Part shown: in pieces, positions 35,161 through 42,802 of the stretch
How the letters are laid out: the number at the start of each line of letters is the position of its first letter
Position numbering within the stretch: position 1 is the first letter of the stretch
NCBI GenBank assembly: GCA_028287465.1
Contig: JAQBPO010000007.1
Span: 1-58,860 of the forward strand
DNA: 58,860 bases
Reading direction: 5' to 3'
Origin: Fibrobacterota bacterium
GTDB lineage: Bacteria; Fibrobacterota; Fibrobacteria; UBA11236
Made by a program: the position numbers and the translations under genes
The notes under the pieces: generated by a model
The model's database searches: none
Seen by the model: only the letters and a program-made list of their open reading frames with translations
What the model was told of the DNA's origin: nothing

Positions 35161-37845
35161 TCAGCCGAGATCGGCCAAGGCGACCTTCAGCTTTTCCACG
35201 CGCTCCTTCTGGGACTGCAGCTTGGTCCGCTCGCCTTCCACCACATCGGCCGGCGCGCTCTTCACGAAGCTCTCGTTCTGCAGCTTCTTCTCCTGGGTGG
35301 CCATGAACCCTTCCGCCTTGCCCAGTTCCTTGGTCAGCCGCACCTTCTCCTGGACCGGATCCAGGATCCCTTCCAAGGGGATGTAGATATGGCCGCCCGG
35401 GAACAGGCCCGCCGCGCTGAAGGCCGGCTTGGAGCCGTTCACTTCCAGCTTCAACGCGCCCACCTTCTCCAGGCTGGACACCACGTCCGCATGGGGCTTC
35501 AGGCGCTCCCGCAGATCCGCATTGTCGCAGCTGATGATCAGGTCCGTGGCCTGGGCCGGCGGGATGGTATAGTCCCCGCGGATGGCGCGGGTGATGTCCA
35601 CGATCTTGAGCAACAGCTCCATGGTCGCCATCTCTTCCGCGTTCCCGGCCCCGGGCGTGCCGGCGGTAGGCCAGGAGGAGGTGATGAGCAGGTCCTGCAG
35701 GCCGATGGCCTGGCGGATCTCCTCGGTGATGAAGGGCATGAAGGGATGCAACAGGGTGATGAGCTTTTCCAGCACGGTCGCGAATACGGAGACCGCCTGT
35801 TTTTTGGCGGCCAAGGCCTCAAGCGTCGCGGTCGCATCGTCCGCCGTGATCACGCGCTTGCGGATTTCCAGGTAGCTGGAGCAGAAATCGTCCCAGGTGA
35901 ACCGGTACAGGGCCTGCGCGGCCTCGGAGAATCGCAGGGTGGGGGGCTCCAGGCTTTCCGTCACGGTCTTGATGGTCTCGTCCAGGCGCGCCAGGATCCA
36001 ACGATCGGCCAGATGCAATTCGCCCATGCGCAGGGGCTCGCGATTGTCCTGCAGATGCGGCAGCACGAAGCGCACGGCGTTCCATAGCTTGTTCGCGAAG
36101 TTGCGGCCCGTCTCGAACTTCACGGGCGAGAGCTTGATGTCCTGGCCTTCGGTCGTGAGGATCATCAGGGCGAAGCGCACGGCGTCCGCGCCGTACTTGC
36201 CGATCATCTCGATAGGATCGATGCCGTTGCCTTTCGACTTCGACATGCGCTGGCCCTTTTCGTCCAGGATGGTCCCGTGGATGTACACGGTATGGAAGGG
36301 TTCCTTCTCCAGGAACTTGATGCCGGAGAACACCATGCGCGCCACCCAGAAATAGATGATGCCGCGATCGGTCACCAGCACGTCGGTGGGATAATGGGTC
36401 TCCAGCTCCGGGGTCTTGCCCGGCCAGCCTAAGGTGCTGAAGGGCCACAGGGCGCTGGAGAACCACGTGTCCAGCACGTCCTCTTCCTGCACCAATACCG
36501 CGTGCGCGCCGTATTTGGAGGTTGCTTCGGCCTGGGCCTCCTCGACCGACCGCGCGACGACGAAAGGCGTATCCTGGCGGCGCTTGCCGTCGGTCTCGCT
36601 CACCACGTACCAGGCGGGGATCTGATGCCCCCACCAGAGCTGACGGGAGATGCACCAGTCCTTGAAGGGCTCCAGCCAGTCCCGATAGATCTTGGCGTAA
36701 CGCGCGGGCACGAAGCGCGTGCGCCCGGACTCCACCGCTTCCAGGGCCGGGACGGCCAGGGGCTTCATGTACACGAACCACTGATCCAGCAGGTACGGCT
36801 CCACCACATCGCCCGAGCGATAGCAGGTGGGCAATTGGATCACGCGGTCCTCGACCGCGGCCAGCAGCCCGGCAGCCTCCAGGTCCGCCAGGATCGCCTT
36901 GCGCGCCTCGAAGCGGGGCATCCCTGCATATTTGCCGGCCTGATGGTTCAGGGTGGCGTCCAGGTTCATGGCGATGATGGGCTTGAGGTTGTGGCGCTTG
37001 CCCACCTCGTAATCGTTGAAGTCATGCGCCGGCGTGATCTTGACCGCGCCCGTGCCCTTGGTGGGATCCGCATGCTCGTCCGCGATGATGGGGATGGTCC
37101 TATCCGTGCCCGGCAGCTTCACCTGCTTGCCGATCAGATGCTTATAGCGCTCGTCCTCGGCGTTCACGGCCACGGCCACGTCCCCGAACATGGTCTCGGG
37201 ACGCGTGGTGGACACCACGATGAACTCTTCGGGATTGTCCGCGAGGGGATATTTGATGGACCAGAAATGCCCTTTGGTCTCCTTGCTTTCCACCTCCTCG
37301 TCGGCGAGGGCGGTCTGCAGCTTGGGGCACCAGTTGATGAGGCGCGTGCCCCGGTAGATGAGGCCGTCCTGATGCAGGCGCACGAACACTTCGCGCACGG
37401 CCTTGGAAAGGCCCTCGTCCATGGTGAAGCGCAGGCGCGACCAATCGCAGGAGCTGCCCAGGCGCATCAGCTGGTTCACGATGCGGCCGCCGTATTCCTG
37501 CTTCCACTCCCACACCTTCTCCACGAACTTCTCGCGGCCCAGGTCCTGGCGCTTCACGCCCTCCTTGGCCAGCTGCTTTTCCACCACGCTCTGGGTGGCG
37601 ATGCCTGCATGATCCGTGCCCGGCTGCCACAAGGTGCGGTAACCCTGCAGGCGCTTGAACCGGGTCAACACGTCCTGGAGGGTATTGTTGAGGGCATGGC
37701 CCATATGCAGGGCGCCCGTCACATTGGGCGGGGGAATGACTATGGTGAACGGCTTACCCGTGCCCTGGGGCTTGAACGCGCCGGCGTCCTCCCAGGTCTT
37801 GTACCATTTTTCTTCAATGTCCTGCGGGGAATAGCGACTGTCCAT
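35161..37845 (-). CDS. valS: Valyl-tRNA synthetase
   Basis: This 894-residue class I enzyme charges tRNA-Val. The HIGH motif is HMGH at 47-50 in PPPNVTGALHMGHALN, and the KMSKS motif is RMSKS at 533-537 in LDEKGQRMSKSKGN. The CP1 editing domain (about 190-350) contains STTRPETMFGDVAVAV and GTGAVKITPAHDFNDYE. The anticodon-binding helical bundle (about 620-760) and the C-terminal coiled-coil arm (KEKVRLTKELGKAE to LKVALADLG) are complete. It is monocistronic and divergent from the ArsR cassette. No T-box or other tRNA-sensing leader is seen upstream. Confidence 0.97.
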   Translation of the reverse strand: MDSRYSPQDIEEKWYKTWEDAGAFKPQGTGKPFTIVIPPPNVTGALHMGHALNNTLQDVLTRFKRLQGYRTLWQPGTDHAGIATQSVVEKQLAKEGVKRQDLGREKFVEKVWEWKQEYGGRIVNQLMRLGSSCDWSRLRFTMDEGLSKAVREVFVRLHQDGLIYRGTRLINWCPKLQTALADEEVESKETKGHFWSIKYPLADNPEEFIVVSTTRPETMFGDVAVAVNAEDERYKHLIGKQVKLPGTDRTIPIIADEHADPTKGTGAVKITPAHDFNDYEVGKRHNLKPIIAMNLDATLNHQAGKYAGMPRFEARKAILADLEAAGLLAAVEDRVIQLPTCYRSGDVVEPYLLDQWFVYMKPLAVPALEAVESGRTRFVPARYAKIYRDWLEPFKDWCISRQLWWGHQIPAWYVVSETDGKRRQDTPFVVARSVEEAQAEATSKYGAHAVLVQEEDVLDTWFSSALWPFSTLGWPGKTPELETHYPTDVLVTDRGIIYFWVARMVFSGIKFLEKEPFHTVYIHGTILDEKGQRMSKSKGNGIDPIEMIGKYGADAVRFALMILTTEGQDIKLSPVKFETGRNFANKLWNAVRFVLPHLQDNREPLRMGELHLADRWILARLDETIKTVTESLEPPTLRFSEAAQALYRFTWDDFCSSYLEIRKRVITADDATATLEALAAKKQAVSVFATVLEKLITLLHPFMPFITEEIRQAIGLQDLLITSSWPTAGTPGAGNAEEMATMELLLKIVDITRAIRGDYTIPPAQATDLIISCDNADLRERLKPHADVVSSLEKVGALKLEVNGSKPAFSAAGLFPGGHIYIPLEGILDPVQEKVRLTKELGKAEGFMATQEKKLQNESFVKSAPADVVEGERTKLQSQKERVEKLKVALADLG

Positions 37846-37941
37846 GGTTCGTCTCGGGGTTATTTACCGAAAAATATAGGAAAAAGCGGGAAACGGCCGG
37901 AATGGGGCCTGGGTGGGCCATGGGGCCGTAAAATCACGGGG

Positions 37942-37977
37942 TAGACATATTCCCATATCGGAATCTATTATTAAACC
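37942..37977 (+). promoter_or_regulatory. Promoter with overlapping inverted-repeat operator; leaderless start of the ArsR gene
   Basis: TAGACA (37942-37947) and TATTAT (37966-37971) are spaced 18 bp. Six bases later comes the ATG at 37978, so the transcript should begin at or next to the start codon. Between the hexamers lies ATTCC-CATATC-GGAAT (37949-37964), a perfect 5-bp inverted repeat well placed for autorepression by the ArsR protein. Confidence 0.6.
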
Positions 37978-38322
37978 ATGTCCAGGGCCGCCACCACAAC
38001 GGATGTCTTCAACGCCATCGCGGAATCCCGCCGGCGGGACATCCTCAGCCTGCTGGCCGGCCAAGAGCGTCCGGTAGGGGACATCGTCGACATGTTGGGG
38101 ATGGAACAGCCTTCCGTCTCCAAGCACCTGCGCGTTCTGCGCGATGTGGATCTGGTGCGGGTGCGCCGCGAGGGTAGGCAGATGCTCTACCGGACCAACG
38201 CGGAGGCCATACGGCCCCTCCATGAATGGGCAGGAGGATTCAAGCAATACTGGCGCCACCAGCTGCAGCGCATCAAGGAACGCGCCGAGGAAAAAGGCCC
38301 ACCTTTTCCGAAGGAGAAATGA
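37978..38322 (+). CDS. ArsR-family transcriptional regulator (cassette 1)
   Basis: The 114-residue winged-helix protein has its helix-turn-helix at DIVDMLGMEQPSVSKHLRVLRD, followed by the wing VRVRREGRQMLYRTNAEAI. The ELCVCDL metal site of ArsR/SmtB metal sensors is absent, so it belongs to the non-metal subgroup that often precedes SRPBCC genes. Its TGA is followed immediately by the ATG of the next gene. The promoter layout implies a leaderless mRNA with self-repression. A basic Lys/Glu-rich tail (RIKERAEEKGPPFPKEK) ends the protein. Confidence 0.88.
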   Translation: MSRAATTTDVFNAIAESRRRDILSLLAGQERPVGDIVDMLGMEQPSVSKHLRVLRDVDLVRVRREGRQMLYRTNAEAIRPLHEWAGGFKQYWRHQLQRIKERAEEKGPPFPKEK

Positions 38323-38769
38323 ATGACAACGAAGGAGCAATTGATGGAAAACCTGACCATGAACATCACCGAGGAAATCCGCGTGCGCGCGTCCCTGGAC
38401 GCGACCTTCGCGGCCCTGCTGGAGGAAATCGGTCCGCATAATGAATTCGAACCGGGCAAGCCGCTGCCCTTGACCCTGGAAGCCTGGCCCGGCGGCCGTT
38501 GGTACCGGGATCTCGGCAACGGGAACGGCCATTGCTGGGGCCATGTCCAATCCATCAAGCGTTCGAGCCTGCTGGAAATCTCCGGCCCGTTGATGATGTC
38601 CTACCCTACGGTTTCGAGCATCCAGTACCGGTTGAGCGAGGTGGACGGGGAAACCCTGATCAAGTTCCACCACCTGGCCTTCGGTTCGATCAAGGAGGAG
38701 CACAAGGCCGGGTTCCTGTCCATCTGGAAATTCACCCATGATAGATTGAAGACGCGGGCGGAGAAATGA
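38323..38769 (+). CDS. SRPBCC/AHSA1-type START-like protein (cassette 1)
   Basis: The 148-residue protein has the helix-grip fold of the AHSA1 (activator of Hsp90 ATPase-like) group: ITEEIRVRASLDATFAALLEE, LPLTLEAWPGGRWYRDLGNGNGHCWGHVQSIK and SSIQYRLSEVDGETLIKFHHLAFG. Such proteins bind hydrophobic ligands; the ligand here is unknown. The annotated ATG follows the ArsR stop directly, with an internal ATG at 38344 as an alternative. It overlaps the DinB gene by four bases (ATGA), so the three genes form one translationally coupled unit. A paralogous arrangement lies at 52.8-54.2 kb. Confidence 0.85.
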   Translation: MTTKEQLMENLTMNITEEIRVRASLDATFAALLEEIGPHNEFEPGKPLPLTLEAWPGGRWYRDLGNGNGHCWGHVQSIKRSSLLEISGPLMMSYPTVSSIQYRLSEVDGETLIKFHHLAFGSIKEEHKAGFLSIWKFTHDRLKTRAEK

Positions 38770-39266
38770 ACAAGCAGGAAGAACTGGCGGCCTTCGCGGC
38801 GATCAAGGACGAACTGCTTTCCCTGTTGGAACCCCTGGACGAGGAGCGGATGAACCGGGTCCCCTTCCCGGGCAGCTGGACGGCCGGGCAGCTGGGGGAA
38901 CACGTGCTGAAATCCTTCCTGTTGGCGGATTTGTCCAAGGTGCGGACCGAGCCCAACCAGGGGCCGATGGACGGAAAGTCCCCGCAAATAGACGGCGTGT
39001 TCATGGATTTCACCCGTAAGTTCGAACCCCCGGCCATCATCGTCCCCTCCTCGGAGAGGATTTCCGGGAAGAGCCTGATGGCCGATTTGCGGAATGCGGC
39101 GGATGGGATTGACGCCTTCGCGCGCGGCCACGACCTGTCCTTCACCAGCCCGGACTTCGCGGGCATCGGATTCGGGCCCTTGACGGCGCAGGAGTGGATC
39201 CATTTCCTGTCGGCGCATTGCCGGCGGCATGTGCGCCAACTGCGGAATATCGTGAGCCGCGTTTAA
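38766..39266 (+). CDS. DinB-like four-helix-bundle protein (cassette 1)
   Basis: The 166-residue protein has DinB/YfiT-type helices: EELAAFAAIKDELLSLLEPL, WTAGQLGEHVLKSFLLADL and WIHFLSAHCRRHVRQLRNI. The His of GEHVLK and the paired H-x3-H of SAHCRRHVRQ match the putative metal ligands of the superfamily. Several DinB members are thiol-dependent transferases, but no specific reaction can be claimed. A 27-bp stretch of this gene (38829-38855) recurs exactly at 47148-47174. The gene is convergent with the DUF1080 gene, 53 bp away. Confidence 0.85.
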   Translation: MNKQEELAAFAAIKDELLSLLEPLDEERMNRVPFPGSWTAGQLGEHVLKSFLLADLSKVRTEPNQGPMDGKSPQIDGVFMDFTRKFEPPAIIVPSSERISGKSLMADLRNAADGIDAFARGHDLSFTSPDFAGIGFGPLTAQEWIHFLSAHCRRHVRQLRNIVSRV

Positions 39267-39319
39267 CGCGGCTTGGATTACCGTTTGCCTGAAGGTTTAA
39301 CGGATCGCTTCCGGGCCGG

Positions 39320-40597
39320 TTATTCCGGTGGGCGCACCACCCGGATCGATTCGACCCCCGACGCCGTACTCAGCCTGATGAACAGGATCCCGCGGACCGC
39401 CGTAGCGAAGGCATGGTGGACGCTTCCCGCCTTGCCCGCGAACGATTCGAGACGCAGCCCCCGGGCATCCCTTACTTCTATCCGATAGTCCCCGTCCACG
39501 GTTCCGGTCAGGGTGGAGGCGCTTGCGGAGAGGCGCCTCGGCGCGGAACGGGGTGCGGCGTCCCGGGAAACCCCCACGGGGTTATCGTATAGGGCCACGC
39601 CCTGGTCGTTGAGGGGCTTCCAGCGGATGTCCCGGTACCAGGTTCCCCTGGGCCCGCCGAAGCGGCCGCCGCCATGGACCTCGAAGCCGATAAAGCCCGG
39701 AGGAGCCACTTGCGCCAAGGTCGTGTCCTGGAGGATGGGAATCCAGATTTTGCCGGACGGTTTCTTGAACCAGGACTTCATGTGGATGCGGCCCGAGGCG
39801 CTGTCCTTGGCCCCGTAGAATTGCACCTTGAAATCGTTCCAGCCGTTGAAGTCCCATAGGGTCCGCCATTCGGCCTGGGTACAACCGGTTTCCGGGCAGG
39901 GAAGATCCGGCAGGGTGGTCGCCTTGAGCTTGCGGGTGATGGAGGTCCAATTCGAGATCTCGCCTGCGCCATTGCCGGGGATGAAAAGATCCCAGGCCGT
40001 GCCATTGAATGAGAAGGGCCGGTAATCGCGGCCGGTAAAACCGCCCTCGCCCCAAGCGCCGCCCATGGATGAACCGGCGATATAGCTGAGCTTGGTGTTG
40101 TAGCAGCGACCGTTGATCGGCGTCCGGTTGAACAGGCCCCCTTCATTCCCGTAATCGGGCCATATCTGGAAGGCGATTTCGTAATTGCCGAATTTCTTCC
40201 GGGTCATCATGACCCCGCCGATTTTCCCGCCCTCCAATTTCGGGTCCTGCCTCTGGGTGGAATAGATGGCGGGTTTCCCGTCGGCCTGGCCGATGCGGAA
40301 GATGGCCCCAAGCCCGGAACCGTAGGAATGCCCGGTTGAGCAACTTTGGAACCATCCCTTGAAGGTGCCGTCGAAGAGGGTGAAATACCCTTCGTCATCG
40401 CGGCTGCCGTCCCTACTCGTGTCCGGCTCGGGTCCGTTCCCCGTTTCCATGCAGGGGAGATCGCCCGTGGCGGGGGCGGGAACGGGTTGGGCCCAGGCCG
40501 ATACGGCCGATAGCGCCAGGGCCATTCCCATGGCCATCCCAAAGCCATGGGTACGGGAGGTGGATGGACTCAACGGGGAATTACGGAAGAGCATCAT
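39320..40597 (-). CDS. Secreted DUF1080-type (3-keto-glucoside hydrolase-like) protein with sorting-type tail
   Basis: The 425-residue protein has a signal peptide (about 1-36, ending SAWAQ). A concanavalin-like DUF1080 domain (about 68-345) carries FTLFDGTFKGWF, MMTRKKFGNYEIAFQIW, NEGGLFNRTP, WNDFKVQFYG and PPGFIGFEVHGGG. The tail (YRIEVRDARGLRLESFAG to RGILFIRLS) resembles those of neighbouring secreted enzymes. DUF1080 proteins hydrolyse 3-keto-disaccharides in some bacteria; activity here is inferred only. A CACCA-N7-TGGTG palindrome lies 36 bp upstream. AAAGG precedes the ATG. A broken copy of its 5' part lies at 41560-41838, and a distant paralogue at 47299-48414. Confidence 0.82.
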   Translation of the reverse strand: MMLFRNSPLSPSTSRTHGFGMAMGMALALSAVSAWAQPVPAPATGDLPCMETGNGPEPDTSRDGSRDDEGYFTLFDGTFKGWFQSCSTGHSYGSGLGAIFRIGQADGKPAIYSTQRQDPKLEGGKIGGVMMTRKKFGNYEIAFQIWPDYGNEGGLFNRTPINGRCYNTKLSYIAGSSMGGAWGEGGFTGRDYRPFSFNGTAWDLFIPGNGAGEISNWTSITRKLKATTLPDLPCPETGCTQAEWRTLWDFNGWNDFKVQFYGAKDSASGRIHMKSWFKKPSGKIWIPILQDTTLAQVAPPGFIGFEVHGGGRFGGPRGTWYRDIRWKPLNDQGVALYDNPVGVSRDAAPRSAPRRLSASASTLTGTVDGDYRIEVRDARGLRLESFAGKAGSVHHAFATAVRGILFIRLSTASGVESIRVVRPPE

Positions 40598-41010
40598 GCG
40601 CCTTTCGGTGAGATCGTTTGAGGACGCGGCGGCACCATTGAAAATGGTGCGCCGTAGGCATTCGGGAAAAGCGTCGCCCTCACGATCGCATAGCGCAGGC
40701 TACGAAGGATAATCTAATGCAGGGAGGACGTTTCCGGGAACGGGATTTTGGGGGGCGGAGGCCGGTTGAATCAAAGGGGCTTGCGGTACTCGCTTGCCGT
40801 ACCTCAGGCTTTCCGAAACTACCGAAGATTCCCGACCCTGGCGTTCGTGCTTCGTGCTGGCCATGAAAGTCGACCCATTTCCTGAAATCGGATTGACTCT
40901 TGAGAGCACCATAAGTATTTCAAGGCCTCCGGAAAATCCCGAGCCGCTATCGTGGGACGGCGCTCGGATGCATTTGCGCTTCCGGAGAAACCCAGTCAAG
41001 GAGATCCAGA
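40598..41010. other. Divergent promoter region, 413 bp
   Basis: This gap drives the leftward DUF1080 gene and the rightward lipoprotein gene. It contains the first CACCA-N7-TGGTG site (40633-40649) near the leftward gene. On the right, TTGACT (40893-40898) and TATTTC (40916-40921), 17 bp apart, could be the -35 and -10 of the lipoprotein promoter, leaving a leader of about 80 nt that ends in AAGGAG. No gene is supported inside. Confidence 0.45.
40633..40649. promoter_or_regulatory. Candidate operator site 1, CACCA-N7-TGGTG
   Basis: CACCATTGAAAATGGTG is a 17-bp palindrome, extended by flanking G and C to an 8-bp perfect arm on each side. It lies 36 bp upstream of the leftward DUF1080-type gene. 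Three further sites of the same form occur at 50920, 55347 and 56372, all reading in the same top-strand direction. Confidence 0.6.
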
Positions 41011-41526
41011 ATGAAGATCAGAATGTCCCCCCTGTTTTCCACCTTCGCCATCGGCCTGCTCTTGGGCGGTTGCGAAATGGCTTCCGCTCCGCGCGATGCG
41101 GCAAGCGAACCGCTCGCCAACGCGGCCCAGGGCCAAGGCACCGAAGTCATGGTGATCCCCATCAACGGCGCGATCCTGGGCTGCAACGGAGAGATGATCC
41201 CGATTACCGGAGAGCTCCTCATCACCAGCCATACCGTGATCAACGGTCAGGGCGAGACCCGCATCCGATTCCATAACGCTTTCCGCAACGTCACGGGCGT
41301 GGATGCCGCAGGCAACGAATACGTGCTCGCCGCGGCCTCCACGAACGGTTTCGAGGTCATACCGGGACCGGACGCTACGGTTTCGACCAATACCTCGGAC
41401 ATGGTCCTGGTCTCCAAGGGCTCGGGGGAAAACCTTCAGGTGCACCTCAACATCCACACCACGGTCACCCCAAGCGGCGACGTGACGGCCGAGGTATTCA
41501 ATATCACCTCGGAATGCCGGGGCTGA
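41011..41526 (+). CDS. Small predicted lipoprotein, function unknown
   Basis: The 171-residue protein has a lipoprotein signal ending GLLLGGC (Cys21). The mature part is beta-rich: TEVMVIPINGAILGCNGEMI, LLITSHTVINGQGETRIRFH, and VHLNIHTTVTPSGDVTAEVFN, with Cys residues near 58 and at the end (SECRG) that could pair. It has the look of a single beta-sandwich. No family is recognised. AAGGAG lies 9 bases before the ATG. The neighbours are a DUF1080 gene (divergent) and a broken DUF1080 copy downstream, so this gene sits inside a duplicated, rearranged region. Confidence 0.72.
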   Translation: MKIRMSPLFSTFAIGLLLGGCEMASAPRDAASEPLANAAQGQGTEVMVIPINGAILGCNGEMIPITGELLITSHTVINGQGETRIRFHNAFRNVTGVDAAGNEYVLAAASTNGFEVIPGPDATVSTNTSDMVLVSKGSGENLQVHLNIHTTVTPSGDVTAEVFNITSECRG

Positions 41527-41559
41527 ACCCTTCCGGGCGACCCCGGGACCCGCGGATGA

Positions 41560-41838
41560 TTACCCGGTTGGAACCCGTTTTTTCCTCGCGCCCGGGCGCG
41601 CGGCGCGAGGAATGATTATCGCGGGCCGTCCGTCCGCCCGGCCGATGCGGAAGACGGCCCCGAAGTCGCTGGCATGGGTATGGCCGGTCTTGCAGCCTTG
41701 GAACCATCCCTTGAAGGTGCCGTCGAAGAGGGAGAGATATCCCTCGGCATCCCGATCCTAGGGTACCGTATCCGTTACGGGCGCGTCGTCCCCGGCGAAG
41801 CAGGGCATGTCGCCGCCCGTCGGGGCGGGAACGGACAT
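41560..41838 (-). pseudogene. Broken DUF1080-type gene fragment
   Basis: Read leftward from 41838, the frame gives MSVPAPTGGDMPC, then after an in-frame TAG (about 41758-41760) AEGYLSLFDGTFKGWFQGC and FGAVFRIGRADGRPA, and then an unrelated tail to TAA at 41560-41562. The real gene at 39320-40597 reads PVPAPATGDLPC, DEGYFTLFDGTFKGWFQSC and LGAIFRIGQADGKPA over the same span (its residues about 37-117). The DNA also matches closely, including the stretch GGAACCATCCCTTGAAGGTG. It is therefore a duplicated 5' part, disabled by a stop and lacking the remaining 70 percent of the gene. Confidence 0.85.
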
Positions 41839-42202
41839 TTCCCTTTTCGCCTTCCCCACCGCCGAAACATACTCCGTCGCGTAGAGCGGGCTTGCCGCCA
41901 ACCATTCCGGAGAGGGGTCAAAACCGCTCACGCGAGCGCCATTACGGATCGGTTCCCGATTCTATGGGAAGGTGATTCTCCTCGAATGTTGGTATATTCC
42001 TAAAGTCTGAGCGTGCCTTCCCGATAGAAATCCGACTTTTTCCGATTCCCTTTTGAATTGCGTACCATTCGAATATTACTTATGTATATCCGGGTTTCTC
42101 CTCTCGGCGACTTCCTGAAAGCCAATCCGTCCGAACCAAATCCAATCAGGTCATAAGGGTAAGTCCGACCGATCCTCTCGATCCCCCTTTGAAAGGCCTC
42201 CC
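41839..42202. other. Gap between pseudogene and heme oxygenase gene, 364 bp
   Basis: This is A+T-richer than its surroundings (41940-42110) and probably holds the promoter of the phytochrome operon. TATATT at 41993-41998 could be a -10 element but has no convincing -35. The heme oxygenase frame is open from 42119, yet has no ATG, GTG or TTG before the conserved His region. No separate gene is supported. Confidence 0.4.
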
Positions 42203-42802
42203 CTGAATACAACGCAAGATCCGATCTCGATCCTCACCAGCATCAGGACGGCGACGAGCGGCCATCATTCCAGGATGGAACGGTCGCTGGATATCATGGG
42301 TCATGATTGGACCCTGGAGGCCTATAAGGATATGCTTGCGGTTTTCTATGGATTCTACCGCCCCCTGGAAGCCCTCTTGATCCGTTTCCCCCGGGAGGAT
42401 ATGGGCATCGATGTCGGACCGCGATGCAAGGCCGCTTTTCTGGAGGAAGATTTGCGTGAGTTGGGGATGTCCGAGGCGGACCAATCGGCACTTCCCCTTT
42501 GCGGATCCTTACCGGACCTTACCAGCGTTCCCGCGGCTTTGGGTTGCCTCTATGTCCTGGAAGGCGCTACCTTGGGAGGACGGGTCATCGTTCCCTATCT
42601 GAAAAAGTGCCTGGATGCTTCCGCCATCCTCGGCTACCGGTTCTTCAACCCCTATGGGGAAATGACGGGGCCGCATTGGAAGGGCTTCTGCAATGTCCTG
42701 GTTTCGAACGCCACCCGGTCCAAGGCGGACGACGTCATTCTCAAATCCGCGTGCGATACGTTCCAGAGCCTGGAAGAATGGTTTCAAAGGCGTTTAAAAT
42801 GA
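42203..42802 (+). CDS. bphO: Bacterial heme oxygenase (BphO type), probable CTG start
   Basis: The enzyme opens haem to biliverdin, the chromophore of the phytochrome encoded next. The helices TLEAYKDMLAVFYGFYRPLE and CLYVLEGATLGGRVIVPYLKK (the distal-helix Gly motif) are typical. The conserved proximal His lies in RTATSGHHSRMERSL, which is upstream of the first ATG (42275). The open frame has no ATG, GTG or TTG before that point, so translation must start at a weaker codon. CTG at 42203 has GAAAGG six bases upstream and gives a natural N-terminus (NTTQDPISILTSIRTATSG), for 199 residues in all. Starting at 42275 would leave 175 residues without the haem ligand. The stop overlaps the bphP start (ATGA). 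Confidence 0.82.
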   Translation: MNTTQDPISILTSIRTATSGHHSRMERSLDIMGHDWTLEAYKDMLAVFYGFYRPLEALLIRFPREDMGIDVGPRCKAAFLEEDLRELGMSEADQSALPLCGSLPDLTSVPAALGCLYVLEGATLGGRVIVPYLKKCLDASAILGYRFFNPYGEMTGPHWKGFCNVLVSNATRSKADDVILKSACDTFQSLEEWFQRRLK

